A stretch of DNA of 64,000 bases from Alphaproteobacteria bacterium (GCA_017460085.1 JAFUBQ010000005.1:62001-126000), one strand, 5' to 3'; shown: positions 28,603 through 37,953, numbered from the stretch's first letter. The notes: generated by a model not told the origin, from the letters alone. Program-made: numbers and translations.

Positions 28603-29140
28603 GGTATATATAACCATCGGCCGCCATGCACGCTATGGTTTGGGTGATACACCGATTTTACGTGAAGATATGCTGTCGGCTTTTCAAACCGGTATGAATT
28701 TACGGCAAATTTTACCGCCTTGTGCCTGTGTTTATCACTCCCCGTTGGAACGCGCGGTTATAACGGCAAAATTTCAGGCGCTGGGGCTAAAATGCGACCA
28801 TATTTTAGAAGTTGCAGATTTAAACGAAAATATGCCCAAATATGAGGTGCAAAAATTTTCTAATCGCTTATTGGAATTTACCGATGATAAAACGCAATAT
28901 TACCACTTTGTTACTCATTTGCCGGTGATAGAGAAGTTAGGCTTGCCTTTTTTGGCAGCGGGAGAAATTTGCTTATTAACCGCTGACAATTGGCAAGCCA
29001 TGCTGAGCGAAAATTTTGCGCTACAAATTATAAAAACGCCGCAAATAACGGCAGAAATGTGGCAAAAAATCGGGCAAACGCCGCCAACTTTTGATAAATT
29101 ATCAACTTCTGAAATTTATGCTTTGCTGCAAAAATTGTAA
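28589..29140 (+). CDS. Histidine phosphatase superfamily-like protein
   Basis: About 183 residues. The N-terminal ITIGRHARYG matches the RHG/RHA phosphohistidine motif, YHSPLERAVITAKF the following Arg motif, and FVTHLPVIEKLG the second His. This pattern suits SixA-like phosphatases. No partner phosphorelay in the window. It overlaps the terC-like gene by 14 bases, so it is probably co-transcribed with galE-terC. Confidence 0.78.
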   Translation: MPQNKVYITIGRHARYGLGDTPILREDMLSAFQTGMNLRQILPPCACVYHSPLERAVITAKFQALGLKCDHILEVADLNENMPKYEVQKFSNRLLEFTDDKTQYYHFVTHLPVIEKLGLPFLAAGEICLLTADNWQAMLSENFALQIIKTPQITAEMWQKIGQTPPTFDKLSTSEIYALLQKL

Positions 29141-29142
29141 AA

Positions 29143-29367
29143 TCACTCAATCACAATACGCATTTTTTTGCCGTAAAATTCCATGAGCTTTCGGTAGAAG
29201 CCATATTGCAAAAAGCGACCTAATTCCAACGATTCAATAATTCTCGCCGGAATACCGGTACGGTTTTCAACCTGCCGCAGTAATAAATTGCGTTCACACC
29301 GCAAACGCCATAATTCATAGCCTAATTGTTTGAGTGATGTTTTATCCATTAAATAAGGTTTAAGCAT
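29143..29367 (-). CDS. Small helix-turn-helix protein
   Basis: 74-residue basic protein with an XRE-like HTH: LKQLGYELWRLRCERNLLLR, then QVENRTGIPARIIESLELGR as recognition region. A DNA-binding regulator or RodZ-like HTH fragment; the target is unknown. GGGAG lies about 11 bases before ATG. It stands directly downstream, on the same strand, of the structured RNA at 29404-29557, which can pair with this ribosome-binding site. Confidence 0.72.
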   Translation of the reverse strand: MLKPYLMDKTSLKQLGYELWRLRCERNLLLRQVENRTGIPARIIESLELGRFLQYGFYRKLMEFYGKKMRIVIE

Positions 29368-29403
29368 TTTTAAGAACTCCCTTCAAGTTTTTGCTACATT
29401 ATT

Positions 29404-29438
29404 AAAACAAAAACCACCTCAAAAATCCTTTAAGGTGG
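29404..29438 (-). terminator. Intrinsic terminator of the structured RNA
   Basis: On the minus strand CCACCT and AGGTGG pair around a 13-base loop, followed by TTTTTGTTTT. It lies between the structured RNA and the HTH gene, so it either ends an independent RNA or attenuates the HTH gene. Confidence 0.85.
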
Positions 29439-29557
29439 GGAGTTCGTAACTGCGAATAATCAGTCCAGCTTATTCAATATATTCACCGGCTCCCCTTCAA
29501 GGGAGTGTTATTTATTCGTGGAGTTACGATACTCCATCGGCAGAACCCCTGCCGACA
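29404..29557 (-). ncRNA. Structured RNA / leader of the HTH gene, family unknown
   Basis: A promoter-to-terminator unit of about 150 bases without coding. On the minus strand it folds as a 5' hairpin (29538-29554, CGGCAG/CTGCCG), a long helix in three blocks of 5, 7 and 7 pairs (29512-29535 with 29439-29459), two small apical hairpins (CTCCC/GGGAG and CCGGT/GCTGG), and the terminator. Size would suit a 6S-like RNA, but the branched top does not resemble the 6S bulge; a cis-acting leader is equally possible. The 3' strand GAACTCCC (29438-29445) is exactly complementary to GGGAGTTC around the HTH gene's Shine-Dalgarno site (29374-29381). Confidence 0.7.
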
Positions 29558-29563
29558 AGCGAT

Positions 29564-29591
29564 ATTATAAATATTTTGAGGCTGATTGCAA
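29564..29591 (-). promoter_or_regulatory. Promoter of the structured RNA
   Basis: TTGCAA (29586-29591), a 16-base spacer and a perfect TATAAT (29564-29569) on the minus strand, placing the start at about 29557. Confidence 0.65.
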
Positions 29592-29616
29592 GTAAATTTT
29601 AATGTGTTGAGAAAAT

Positions 29617-29658
29617 AACAAAAAACAACACTCCGTTCCTGTTGGGAACGAAGTGTTG
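29617..29658 (-). terminator. Intrinsic terminator after the foreign-looking membrane gene
   Basis: A 14-base stem (CAACACTCCGTTCC with GGGAACGAAGTGTTG, one mismatch) with T-rich tail on the minus strand, directly behind the stop codon of the gene at 29675-30496. Confidence 0.88.
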
Positions 29659-29674
29659 TAATTTTTCTGCCGGT

Positions 29675-30496
29675 TTATTTGCTGAGCAATTTTTTGCTGC
29701 CGACAACAGCGCCGACGCACAGCCAGCCGATTGGACCGGTATAAAACATCCAATAGAATGCCTCTTTCAAGGCCTCCGGAATGTTTATGCCGATATTATC
29801 CAAGGCGGCTGAGAGCATCAGCAGCACAATGCCGGCGGCCATAACAGCACCAAAGCCGGCGCACCAACGTGCGGCAAGGCTGTCATTGTAGTTGTTGGCT
29901 GCTACCGTTGCCAGCAATACCGCTAACACGCTCAGCATCACGATGATGTTGGCGGCGAAAACAAAACCACCAACTTCGCCGATGAAGTCCGGCACGGTGA
30001 TGCCGAACTGACGGAGAAATTCAACCCCGCCCATGACAGCAATGCTGACGCAAAAAATGACGGCGCCAGCCATAAAGACCTTCTGCCATACTTCGGTTTT
30101 TTTGTGCCAGTCAGGCAATGTCAGCAACATTACTGCCATCATGGTAAATAAATACCAGAAGGCAAGCGCCATCGGCAAAGTGTTGAATGGCTCTACCGTG
30201 AAATGTTTCACGGAATTGACAAGCCATAAATACTCCACCGCCAGCAGCAGAAAACTGCCAACGCCACCGAGCAAAGCCACGCCCTTCAGCGTATCGCCAA
30301 ATTCGTTACATGCCCAATGGGCGTTAATGAACGCCGAGCCAGAGATGTCTATGAAAGCCAACGCCGCAGCTACGAGCAATAAACACCAGAAGGTGCTCAC
30401 TCCCTCGACGAAACAGCCCAGCACAAGGGCAGATACCGGAACAGCAATTTCTAACACACCAAGCGCAACGAGTGCGCAATTTTTTAAAATTTCCAT
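29675..30496 (-). CDS. Eight-helix membrane protein, unknown, foreign codon use
   Basis: 273 residues with about eight hydrophobic helices separated by short loops (for example VALGVLEIAVPVSALVLGCF, VFMAGAVIFCVSIAVMGG, AGFGAVMAAGIVLLMLSAAL). No transporter motif recognised. Its DNA is visibly richer in GC than its surroundings and uses GCC, CTG, ACC and AAC freely, unlike neighbouring genes. Own terminator and AT-rich upstream region. Horizontal origin is likely; function unknown. Confidence 0.82.
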   Translation of the reverse strand: MEILKNCALVALGVLEIAVPVSALVLGCFVEGVSTFWCLLLVAAALAFIDISGSAFINAHWACNEFGDTLKGVALLGGVGSFLLLAVEYLWLVNSVKHFTVEPFNTLPMALAFWYLFTMMAVMLLTLPDWHKKTEVWQKVFMAGAVIFCVSIAVMGGVEFLRQFGITVPDFIGEVGGFVFAANIIVMLSVLAVLLATVAANNYNDSLAARWCAGFGAVMAAGIVLLMLSAALDNIGINIPEALKEAFYWMFYTGPIGWLCVGAVVGSKKLLSK

Positions 30497-30680
30497 AATT
30501 TTTTTGTTTAAGTTAAATAAATAAAAAAAATATCTCTTTAAAATTGCGTTCTCGTCTAAACCGACATGTGGATTTCTAATCCTTAGAACACAATAATTTT
30601 TTCAATAAAATAATTATATATATTTTTTCATCAAAAATCAAGCGAAAATTATGTTTAAAATGTTTTTTGCAGAATAACAA

Positions 30681-30709
30681 AAAAAGTGGCACATTTGTGT
30701 CACTTTTTT
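30681..30709 (-). terminator. Intrinsic terminator after ptsN
   Basis: AAAAAGTGGCAC pairs with GTGTCACTTTTT (one G-T pair) around a four-base loop; the T run is available on both strands. It lies about 30 bases beyond the ptsN stop. Confidence 0.8.
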
Positions 30710-30737
30710 CCTTTTTTTCCAACGGCTTTGGGAAAAC

Positions 30738-31181
30738 TTAATTTTGCAATGCCACATAAATTTCGTGAGCATTTTTTGCCAAGCGAATTTTTTGGCATAT
30801 ATCTGCATTTTTCAGCACCCGAGAAAAAGCAGCCAACGCCTGCAAATGGTCTTCACCGTTTTGCTCAGATGAAACTAAAAATGCCAGCAAATCAACTTTT
30901 TGGTTATCCAGCGCATCATAGTCAACACCTTCGCGCAACCGCACAAAAGCCGTAACATTGCAAGGCAAATCGGTTAAGCGTGCATGCGGAAAAGCCACAC
31001 CGCCTCCATATCCGGTTGTGCCTAAATTTTCGCGCTCCAATATAGCTTCAAAAACAGCATTTTTATCTAAATTTTGTTTTTCAGCCACAAAATCGGCAAC
31101 CTGCATCAGCAAATGGCGTTTATTATCCGCTGAAACATCAAGCAAAATCATATCTTCCGATAAAATATCAGAAATATACAT
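30738..31181 (-). CDS. ptsN: Nitrogen PTS EIIA component PtsN
   Basis: Phosphoacceptor of the regulatory PTS-Ntr, which adjusts potassium and nitrogen or carbon responses. 147 residues with phosphorylation site H66 in GGGVAFPHARL. Located just behind hpf, a common arrangement (often rpoN-hpf-ptsN); rpoN itself is absent here, and NPr and EI-Ntr are not in the window. Confidence 0.95.
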   Translation of the reverse strand: MYISDILSEDMILLDVSADNKRHLLMQVADFVAEKQNLDKNAVFEAILERENLGTTGYGGGVAFPHARLTDLPCNVTAFVRLREGVDYDALDNQKVDLLAFLVSSEQNGEDHLQALAAFSRVLKNADICQKIRLAKNAHEIYVALQN

Positions 31182-31210
31182 ATTGTTTTCCTTAAAACTG
31201 TTTATCCTTT

Positions 31211-31771
31211 TTATTCTGCCGGTTCAACCCAGCCAATATTACCGTCTTTGCGGCGATATACCATGCTGATTCGGTTGTTGGCGCTGTTGCGGAACATTAA
31301 AGCTGCTTCATCAGCCAAATCCATATACATAACAGCTTCGCTTACCGTGCAAACTTTTATGTTGGCATCTGTTTCGGCAATGGTTAAAGGCGCAGATTCA
31401 TCAATAGTCATTTCATCTTCTGTTTCAGTCAGCGGAAAGACGGATTCGTGAGCCATTTCTACCGGACCGGTTTTACCTTTGTGGTCATTAAGCTTATTTT
31501 TTTGACGGCGTAAACGTGTTGCAATGTGGTTATTAGCATCATCAAATGCTGAATATGGGTCACCGGCAACACCGGTACCTTTAAGCACAATATTTTTTGC
31601 CGGATGTACGGTTACTTCAGCGTGAAAATCTTCGCCTTCTTTAGAAAAATAAACATTACAGCTAATCGGCGCATTAAAATATTTATTAACCGAATTTTCC
31701 ATTCCTTCTTCTACGCGATTACGCAATCTGTCACTAATATCTACCTGTTTTCCTGATAATGTAATTTTCAT
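31211..31771 (-). CDS. hpf: Long ribosome hibernation-promoting factor
   Basis: Binds the 30S subunit and dimerises ribosomes in resting cells. About 186 residues: N-terminal S30AE domain (MKITLSGKQVDISDRLRNRV; HAEVTVHPAKNIVLKGTG) and the C-terminal dimerisation domain ending in ISMVYRRKDGNIGWVEP, so this is the long form. The ATG at 31771 follows GAGGT. An upstream in-frame ATG lacks conserved sequence. Confidence 0.93.
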   Translation of the reverse strand: MKITLSGKQVDISDRLRNRVEEGMENSVNKYFNAPISCNVYFSKEGEDFHAEVTVHPAKNIVLKGTGVAGDPYSAFDDANNHIATRLRRQKNKLNDHKGKTGPVEMAHESVFPLTETEDEMTIDESAPLTIAETDANIKVCTVSEAVMYMDLADEAALMFRNSANNRISMVYRRKDGNIGWVEPAE

Positions 31772-31898
31772 AATATACCTCATAATGTTATTACTTTTCG
31801 GCCCCATGCCGATTATTTTGCTTTATAGTATAATACTTTTAATCAAAAGTAAACACTTAATAAAAAGTATTATACCAATCTTCTGTTTTTAATTCAGC

Positions 31899-33152
31899 TC
31901 AAAACTTTTCCAACAACCAATTTTGCACATTTTTATTACTTATTTTACCTAAAGCGTCATCTGTATGCGCCTTAATCAAAATTTGCCGTGCTTCTGCCAT
32001 ATTAATACCGCGCGCCTGCATATAAAATAATTGTTCGGCATCTAAATCTCCGCAAGTGTTACCATGCGCACATTGCACATCATCGGCAAAAATTTCCAGC
32101 TCCGGCTTGGCATCTATTTCAGCTTCATCGCTTAAAAGCAAGGCTTTATGTTGTTGATAACCTTCGCATTGTTGGGCATTAGGAGCAATATGGATTTTTC
32201 CTTGAAAGACAGCTTTAGCTGAACCATCGGCCACACCTTTAACTAATTGGTGTGAATTGGTATGCTCGTCTAAGTGGCAAACATTGGTCGTTATGTCGCT
32301 TTTGCCGTTTTCAGACAAACGATATACGCCGTTTACTTCGGCCGCTGCACCTTTTTGCAAAAGCTCAATATAGGTTTCGTGGCGGCATAAAGCGCATTCG
32401 CTTTGTGCCACAAATGCTTCATAATATCCGTTTTGCCGAATTTGCACGGAATTTAAGGCAATATGGCGCGCAACTTTAGCTTCTTTATTCCAAATATAAT
32501 GATTTAGTCGTGCGCTATCAGCAATAAAAACTTCGTTGACAACATTTTGCAAATAGGGCTGTTCAGCAGAACCTTCATAATATTCAACCACAGTTGCTTT
32601 AGCTCCTTTTTCGGCAATAATCAAATTACGGATATTATATAAATTTGCCGCCTGAGCGTGTTGATGATAGTAAATAAAAATCGGTAAATCAAGTTTAGTT
32701 CCGCGTTCAATTACCAACATCAAGCCGTTTTCAATAAGCGCAGTATTTAAAGCCGCAAACGGAAATTTTGCCATATCAAAAGATTTATTTAAATATTTTT
32801 TTGCTTCGCCGCCAAACAATGCTTCCACCAAAGGTTTTACTGACACTCCTGCCGGTAAATCAAAATCTTCAGTGGCTAATTTCCCGTTGCAGAACTTAAT
32901 GCCGTAAGCCGCAAACGGCGTTGCTGTTTTTTCATGGCAATGACAATGACCGTTACAATCACAATGATGCGGTGTGTTATCAATGTGCAGAGCTTCAAAT
33001 TCCTTCTTGTTGAAATAACTATATTTCCAAGCCTCGGTTTTAGCATTCGGCCAGCCATATTGTTTGAAAGCAGCACGGCCTTTTTCACGCAATCCGCATA
33101 GCCACGGAATGTTATCTCCCCAAAGTTCGATATTTGCTGTATCTATTGCCAT
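31899..33152 (-). CDS. sufD: Fe-S assembly scaffold subunit SufD, with Cys/His-rich insert
   Basis: SufD pairs with SufB and the ATPase SufC to build and deliver Fe-S clusters. 417 residues; N-terminal helical part WPNAKTEAWKYSYF and the C-terminal beta-helix and helices (DDVQCAHGNTCGDLDAEQLFYMQARGI, in parts) are typical. Unusual: residues 62-73 contain HHCDCNGHCHCH, four Cys and five His in twelve residues, not normal for SufD. Last gene of the suf unit, four bases after sufC. Confidence 0.94.
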   Translation of the reverse strand: MAIDTANIELWGDNIPWLCGLREKGRAAFKQYGWPNAKTEAWKYSYFNKKEFEALHIDNTPHHCDCNGHCHCHEKTATPFAAYGIKFCNGKLATEDFDLPAGVSVKPLVEALFGGEAKKYLNKSFDMAKFPFAALNTALIENGLMLVIERGTKLDLPIFIYYHQHAQAANLYNIRNLIIAEKGAKATVVEYYEGSAEQPYLQNVVNEVFIADSARLNHYIWNKEAKVARHIALNSVQIRQNGYYEAFVAQSECALCRHETYIELLQKGAAAEVNGVYRLSENGKSDITTNVCHLDEHTNSHQLVKGVADGSAKAVFQGKIHIAPNAQQCEGYQQHKALLLSDEAEIDAKPELEIFADDVQCAHGNTCGDLDAEQLFYMQARGINMAEARQILIKAHTDDALGKISNKNVQNWLLEKF

Positions 33153-33155
33153 AAC

Positions 33156-33917
33156 TTATGCTTCCACAAAAGATTTGTAGCCGGATTGTTCCAATTTTTC
33201 CGCCAATTCTTTACCGCCCGATTGCACAATATGCCCGTCATAATAAATATGTACAGCATCAGGTTTAATCAAATTAAGCAAATCTAAATGGTGCGTAATA
33301 ATCAGCAAAGAATTTTCAGAAGTGTGCAATTTGTTAACACCTTCGGCGACAATGCGTAAAGCATCAATATCCAAACCGGAATCGGTTTCATCTAAAATAG
33401 CTAATTTTGGCTGTAGAAGCTGCATTTGCAACATTTCCATACGTTTTTTTTCACCGCCGGAAAAACCGACATTAAGTTCGCGCTTGAGCATTTCAGTTGT
33501 TACGCCTAACTCTTGAGCAGAAGCGCGCAAAAGTTTTAAAAACTCAGCCGCATCAAGCTCCGGTAAATTCATATATTTGCGTTTAGCATTAACCGCGTGC
33601 TTCAAAAAATTATTGGTTGATACTCCCGGAATTGCTACCGGATATTGCATGCTTAAAAACAGACCGGCATTGGCGCGTTCATCGGGTTTTAAGGATAATA
33701 AATTTTGCCCTGCAAACGTTACATTTCCGCTTGTTGCAGCATAATCTGCTTTGCCGGCCAATAAATAGGCTAAAGTCGATTTTCCGGCACCGTTAGGCCC
33801 CATTAAGGCATGAACTTCACCGGCATTGATGGTTAAATTCAAGCCTTTTATAATTTCTTTTCCGCTCTCAGCCACTCCGGCATATAAGTCTTTTATTTCA
33901 AGCAACTTCTTTTCCAT
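33156..33917 (-). CDS. sufC: Fe-S assembly ATPase SufC
   Basis: ABC-type ATPase of the SufBCD complex. Walker A GPNGAGKSTLAYLLAG, signature GFSGGEKKRMEMLQM, Walker B LAILDETDSGLDIDAL. About 253 residues. ATG at 33917 follows AAAAGGA and overlaps the MazG-like gene by 20 bases, implying coupled translation. Confidence 0.96.
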   Translation of the reverse strand: MEKKLLEIKDLYAGVAESGKEIIKGLNLTINAGEVHALMGPNGAGKSTLAYLLAGKADYAATSGNVTFAGQNLLSLKPDERANAGLFLSMQYPVAIPGVSTNNFLKHAVNAKRKYMNLPELDAAEFLKLLRASAQELGVTTEMLKRELNVGFSGGEKKRMEMLQMQLLQPKLAILDETDSGLDIDALRIVAEGVNKLHTSENSLLIITHHLDLLNLIKPDAVHIYYDGHIVQSGGKELAEKLEQSGYKSFVEA

Positions 33918-34215
33918 TGCCGTTTTCCTTTTTTTCCCAATCATTAAGGCGTTTTTCAATCAATTTCAGTTTTTCGGCTTTATAGGCGCTGATTTCATCG
34001 GCGATATTATAACAGCATTTAAGCTGGCCGAGCATAATTTCAACATCGGCGGCTTCTTCTATAATTTCCGCCACATTATCTTTTTTGCGATTTATATTTT
34101 TCAGAATTTCTTTGATTAATTCGCTCATTTCTTCAATAACTTGCAGCATTTGAGGTTCTTTTCCCCAAACTTTTACAGCTCGTTGATATAATTGTTCTTC
34201 ATTAATTTCAGTCAT
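33898..34215 (-). CDS. MazG-like nucleotide pyrophosphohydrolase
   Basis: 105-residue all-helical protein of the MazG/dUTPase-like NTP-PPase group: EEMSE at residues 28-32 and EEAAD at 53-57 form the ExxE...ExxD magnesium site. Such enzymes clean up non-canonical NTPs or act on related substrates. Its position inside the suf operon, between sufB and sufC with three-base spacing and an overlap, is unusual. Substrate not deducible. Confidence 0.82.
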   Translation of the reverse strand: MTEINEEQLYQRAVKVWGKEPQMLQVIEEMSELIKEILKNINRKKDNVAEIIEEAADVEIMLGQLKCCYNIADEISAYKAEKLKLIEKRLNDWEKKENGNGKEVA

Positions 34216-34217
34216 TT

Positions 34218-35666
34218 TTATCCCACACTTCCTTCTAAGCTTATATTTATTAATTTTGTTGCTTCAATAGCAAATTCCATCGGCAATTTTTGCATCACTT
34301 CTTTGCAAAATCCATTAACAATCAATCCTACGGCATCTTCTTCTTTAATGCCGCGCTGCTGACAATAAAACAATTGCTCATCACTGATTTTTGAGGTTGT
34401 TGCCTCGTGTTCCAACACTGCCGATTTATTGCGATTGCATATATACGGAACAGTATGCGACCCGCAATTTGAACCAATGAGCAAACTGTCACACTGTGAA
34501 TAGTTGCGCGCGCCCGTGGCGCTTTTATTAACGTCAACCAAACCGCGATATGTTTGATTAGAATTTCCGGCCGAAATGCCTTTTGAAATAATTTTAGAAC
34601 GCGTGTTTTTGCCTATATGAATCATCTTTGTTCCGGTGTCTGCTTGCTGATAATGGTGAGTTAATGCTACCGAATAAAATTCACCCACCGAATTGTCGCC
34701 TTGTAAAATACAAGACGGATATTTCCAAGTTATAGCCGAACCGGTTTCCACCTGCGTCCACGAAATTTTGGCATTAACACCGCGGCATGCTGCTCTTTTA
34801 GTTACAAAGTTATAAACACCGCCGTTGCCGTATTCATCGCCGGGATACCAGTTTTGCACAGTAGAATATTTAACTTCGGCGTTGTTCAGCACCACAATTT
34901 CCACAATTGCCGCATGCAGTTGGTTTTCATCGCGCTGCGGTGCCGTGCATCCTTCTAAATATGAAACATAGCTTTCATCTTCTGCCACAATTAGTGTGCG
35001 CTCAAATTGTCCGGTATTCTGTGCATTAATCCTAAAATAGGTTGAAAGTTCCATTGGGCAATGTACGCCTTTGGGAATATAAACAAATGAGCCGTCAGTA
35101 AACACGGCTGAATTTAAGCAGGCATAAAAATTATCACTATACGGCACAACCGAACCAAGGTATTTTTGCACCAACTCCGGATGCTCTTTAATAGCCTCGG
35201 AAATTGAGCAAAAAATAATGCCTTTTTCTGCTAATTGCGCCCGATAGGTTGTTGCCACCGAAACGCTGTCAAAAACTGCATCAACCGCCACTACGCCGGC
35301 AAGTGCTTCCTGCTCTTTCAGCGGAATTCCCAATTTGTTATATGTTTCAAGCAATGTGGCATCAACTTCATCTAAACTTTTCGGTTTAACTTTTTGCTTT
35401 GGTGCGGCATAATAAAACAGATTTTGATAGTTTATCGGCTCAAATTTCAGTTTTGCCCATGTTGGCTCGTTCATCGTCAGCCAGTGTCTATATGCTTTCA
35501 AACGCCATTCCAAAAGCCATTGAGGCTCGTTTTTTTTAGAAGAAATCAGGCGAATAATATCTTCATTTAGGCCGCGCGGCGCCACATCGGCTTCAATATC
35601 CGTGATAAAGCCGTATTTATATTTTTGTGTTTCTAACTCTTTTAGTAGTTCATTTTGCGTTGTCAT
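34218..35666 (-). CDS. sufB: Fe-S assembly scaffold SufB
   Basis: Main cluster-building scaffold of SufBCD. 482 residues. Core segments [61 protein letters not shown] (in parts) and [22 protein letters not shown] are characteristic. Starts 22 bases after ybgC. sufS, sufE, sufU and iscR are not found here, so cysteine desulfurase must be elsewhere. Confidence 0.97.
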   Translation of the reverse strand: MTTQNELLKELETQKYKYGFITDIEADVAPRGLNEDIIRLISSKKNEPQWLLEWRLKAYRHWLTMNEPTWAKLKFEPINYQNLFYYAAPKQKVKPKSLDEVDATLLETYNKLGIPLKEQEALAGVVAVDAVFDSVSVATTYRAQLAEKGIIFCSISEAIKEHPELVQKYLGSVVPYSDNFYACLNSAVFTDGSFVYIPKGVHCPMELSTYFRINAQNTGQFERTLIVAEDESYVSYLEGCTAPQRDENQLHAAIVEIVVLNNAEVKYSTVQNWYPGDEYGNGGVYNFVTKRAACRGVNAKISWTQVETGSAITWKYPSCILQGDNSVGEFYSVALTHHYQQADTGTKMIHIGKNTRSKIISKGISAGNSNQTYRGLVDVNKSATGARNYSQCDSLLIGSNCGSHTVPYICNRNKSAVLEHEATTSKISDEQLFYCQQRGIKEEDAVGLIVNGFCKEVMQKLPMEFAIEATKLINISLEGSVG

Positions 35667-35687
35667 CTTTTACTTACCGCTAATCAT

Positions 35688-36116
35688 CTAAAGTTTTTCT
35701 TTAATTTCCGGCAAAATTCGGGTTGGCCGATGAGTTTCTAAACTTAAAAAAATCAATTTTACTTCAATTTGAGCCAACACGTCATTTTCACGGCAAATTT
35801 GTTGTTTTATCACTGCATAGGCGCTTCCCGTTTCTGCCACTTCGCACGACACTGTTAAAGCATCATCCAAAACTGCTGATTGTAAATATTCAATATGGCA
35901 TGAACGCACCACAAAACCAACTTTTTGCTGAGCCAAAATTTTCTGCTGATTAATTCCCAAAGCGCGTAGAAACTCGCTACGCGCCCGCTCGGCAAATTTG
36001 AGATAATTGGCATAATAAACAATGCCGCCGGCATCGGTGTCTTCATAATATACGCGCACCGGATAATAAAAAATTTTATCTTGCAATAAGCCTTCTGCCG
36101 GCAGAATTTTTACCAT
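35688..36116 (-). CDS. ybgC: YbgC-type acyl-CoA thioesterase
   Basis: Hot-dog fold thioesterase; YbgC is often part of the tol-pal gene cluster and acts on short-chain or ACP-linked acyl groups. 142 residues with YEDTDAGGIVYYANYLKF (catalytic Asp) followed by ERARSEFLR. Here it sits between ruvB (two bases) and sufB, not with tol genes. Confidence 0.93.
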   Translation of the reverse strand: MVKILPAEGLLQDKIFYYPVRVYYEDTDAGGIVYYANYLKFAERARSEFLRALGINQQKILAQQKVGFVVRSCHIEYLQSAVLDDALTVSCEVAETGSAYAVIKQQICRENDVLAQIEVKLIFLSLETHRPTRILPEIKEKL

Positions 36117-36118
36117 AA

Positions 36119-37177
36119 TCAGTTTTCCTCCAAAACCTCAAGCAATTCATATTGTTTCACTTGTTTTGCCGGCATTTGCATGCCTAAATATTTATACCCT
36201 TGCTGCGAAATAATACGTCCGCGCGGAGTTCGCTGCAAAAAACCAAGTTTGAGCAAAAACGGCTCCACAACTTCTTCAATTGTATCGCGTTCTTCCGACA
36301 ATGCCGCAGCCAATGTATCTGCTCCCACCGGACCTCCTCCATAATTTTTTGCAATGCATTTTAAATAGCGTCGGTCAAAATTATCTAAGCCGAAATCATC
36401 AACATCTAATCTTTTCAGTGCCATATCCGAAATTTGCGAATCAATTGTTTTTTGAGCCGAAACTGCGTCAAAATCGCGCACTCTTCGCAGCAATCTTCCG
36501 GCGATTCGCGGAGTGCCGCGGCTGCGTTTGGCAATTTCCATTGCTCCGTCATCAGAAATTTCAATATTCAGCAATTTAGCCCCGCGCAGTACAATTTTTT
36601 TAAGTTCGTCATCGGTATAAAAATCTAAGCGCATCGGAATTCCAAAACGGTCTCGCAGCGGATTCGATAAAAGTCCGGAACGAGTGGTTGCTCCTATCAG
36701 CGTAAACGGTTGCAAGTCAATGCGAACCGAGCGTGCCGATGGGCCTTCGCCGATAATTAAATCCAGTTGAAAATCTTCCATTGCTGAATATAAAACTTCT
36801 TCTATTGCCGGATTTAAGCGGTGTATTTCATCAATAAACAGCACATCATTGCGTTCTAAATTGGTTAAAATTGCCGCCAAATCGCCTGATTTTGAAATCA
36901 TAGGGGCTGAAGTTGCCCGAAAACCGACACCCAGTTCTTTAGCAACAATAGATGATAATGTTGTTTTACCTAATCCCGGAGGGCCGAAAAACAATACATG
37001 GTCTAAAGCCTCGCCGCGCTGTTTTGCTGCTTCAATAAAAACCTTTAAATTTTCGCAAACTTCGCGTTGTCCCACAAATTCATCTAGCGAATTCGGTCGT
37101 AAATTTACCGGATTGCTGCCAACTGCATTGTCTTCCGGCTGTGCTTGCGGGCTTATTATGCGTGCATCTTCTTTCAT
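36119..37177 (-). CDS. ruvB: Holliday junction helicase motor RuvB
   Basis: AAA+ motor for branch migration. 352 residues. Walker [16 protein letters not shown], Walker [16 protein letters not shown], sensor [20 protein letters not shown]-terminal winged helix [18 protein letters not shown]. Two bases after ruvA. ruvC lies separately at 57.4 kb with yebC. Confidence 0.98.
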   Translation of the reverse strand: MKEDARIISPQAQPEDNAVGSNPVNLRPNSLDEFVGQREVCENLKVFIEAAKQRGEALDHVLFFGPPGLGKTTLSSIVAKELGVGFRATSAPMISKSGDLAAILTNLERNDVLFIDEIHRLNPAIEEVLYSAMEDFQLDLIIGEGPSARSVRIDLQPFTLIGATTRSGLLSNPLRDRFGIPMRLDFYTDDELKKIVLRGAKLLNIEISDDGAMEIAKRSRGTPRIAGRLLRRVRDFDAVSAQKTIDSQISDMALKRLDVDDFGLDNFDRRYLKCIAKNYGGGPVGADTLAAALSEERDTIEEVVEPFLLKLGFLQRTPRGRIISQQGYKYLGMQMPAKQVKQYELLEVLEEN

Positions 37178-37179
37178 GG

Positions 37180-37821
37180 TTACAAGTCCTTATTCACAAA
37201 TTCTTTGAGCGCCAAACGAATCAGTGTCGGCACGGCGGCATCTTGATTTTCAGCCATAACTTTATTGACGGCGCGATAGGCTTCCAAGCGCTGGTAGCCT
37301 AAATTAACCAATGCCGATATAACATCTTCGCTTTTAGAATAATCAGTTTCGGAAGGGGCAGGGATTACCATTGGTGTAGGAGTGTCGCTAAGCACCTCAG
37401 TGCTATTATTGCCAACGGGAATAGTGACAATTTTATCTTTTAGCTCAGTTACGATTCTCGCCGCTAATTTCGGCCCAACACCGGAAGCTCGGCAAAACGA
37501 ACTTTTATCTTGTGCACCGATGGCTTGTGCCAGCTGTGCTGGTGTTAAAATCGATAAAATACTCAAACAAACCTTGGCCCCAACACCTTGAACTTTAGTC
37601 AACGTATTAAACCACTCTTTCTCCCATGCATCGGCAAAACCAAACAGCGAAATACTGTCTTCGCGCACAATCATTTCCGTTAGCAAGGCTGCCTCTGCTC
37701 CCACATTCAGCTTTCCTAAAGTTTTTGCCGAAGCAGCAACCAAATACCCTACGCCATTCACATCAATAATGCAATAATCTTCACCCAGAGTATCTATTAT
37801 ACCTTTTAACTTTGCTATCAT
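37180..37821 (-). CDS. ruvA: Holliday junction binding protein RuvA
   Basis: Tetrameric junction-binding partner of RuvB. About 213 residues: OB domain ([21 protein letters not shown]), HhH motifs [13 protein letters not shown] and [19 protein letters not shown], flexible linker and the C-terminal RuvB-binding helices ([20 protein letters not shown]). ATG at 37821 chosen since AGGA is about ten bases upstream. Probable head of ruvA-ruvB-ybgC-suf. Confidence 0.96.
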   Translation of the reverse strand: MIAKLKGIIDTLGEDYCIIDVNGVGYLVAASAKTLGKLNVGAEAALLTEMIVREDSISLFGFADAWEKEWFNTLTKVQGVGAKVCLSILSILTPAQLAQAIGAQDKSSFCRASGVGPKLAARIVTELKDKIVTIPVGNNSTEVLSDTPTPMVIPAPSETDYSKSEDVISALVNLGYQRLEAYRAVNKVMAENQDAAVPTLIRLALKEFVNKDL

Positions 37822-37953
37822 TATTTTCAAATCCTTTTGGTTTAAAATATATATTTTACCTCATTTATGCAAGCATTTTATCTGTTTTATCGTCATTATA
37901 TTAGAATATTTAAATTTTAGCTTTTGCAGGTGCTTATTTTTTATAAAAAGAAA

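Noticed and set aside
29404..29557. Firm identification as 6S RNA (ssrS)
   Set aside because: Size and rod-like helix fit, but the apical part is branched into two small hairpins and the large central bubble of 6S is not visible. Left as unassigned.
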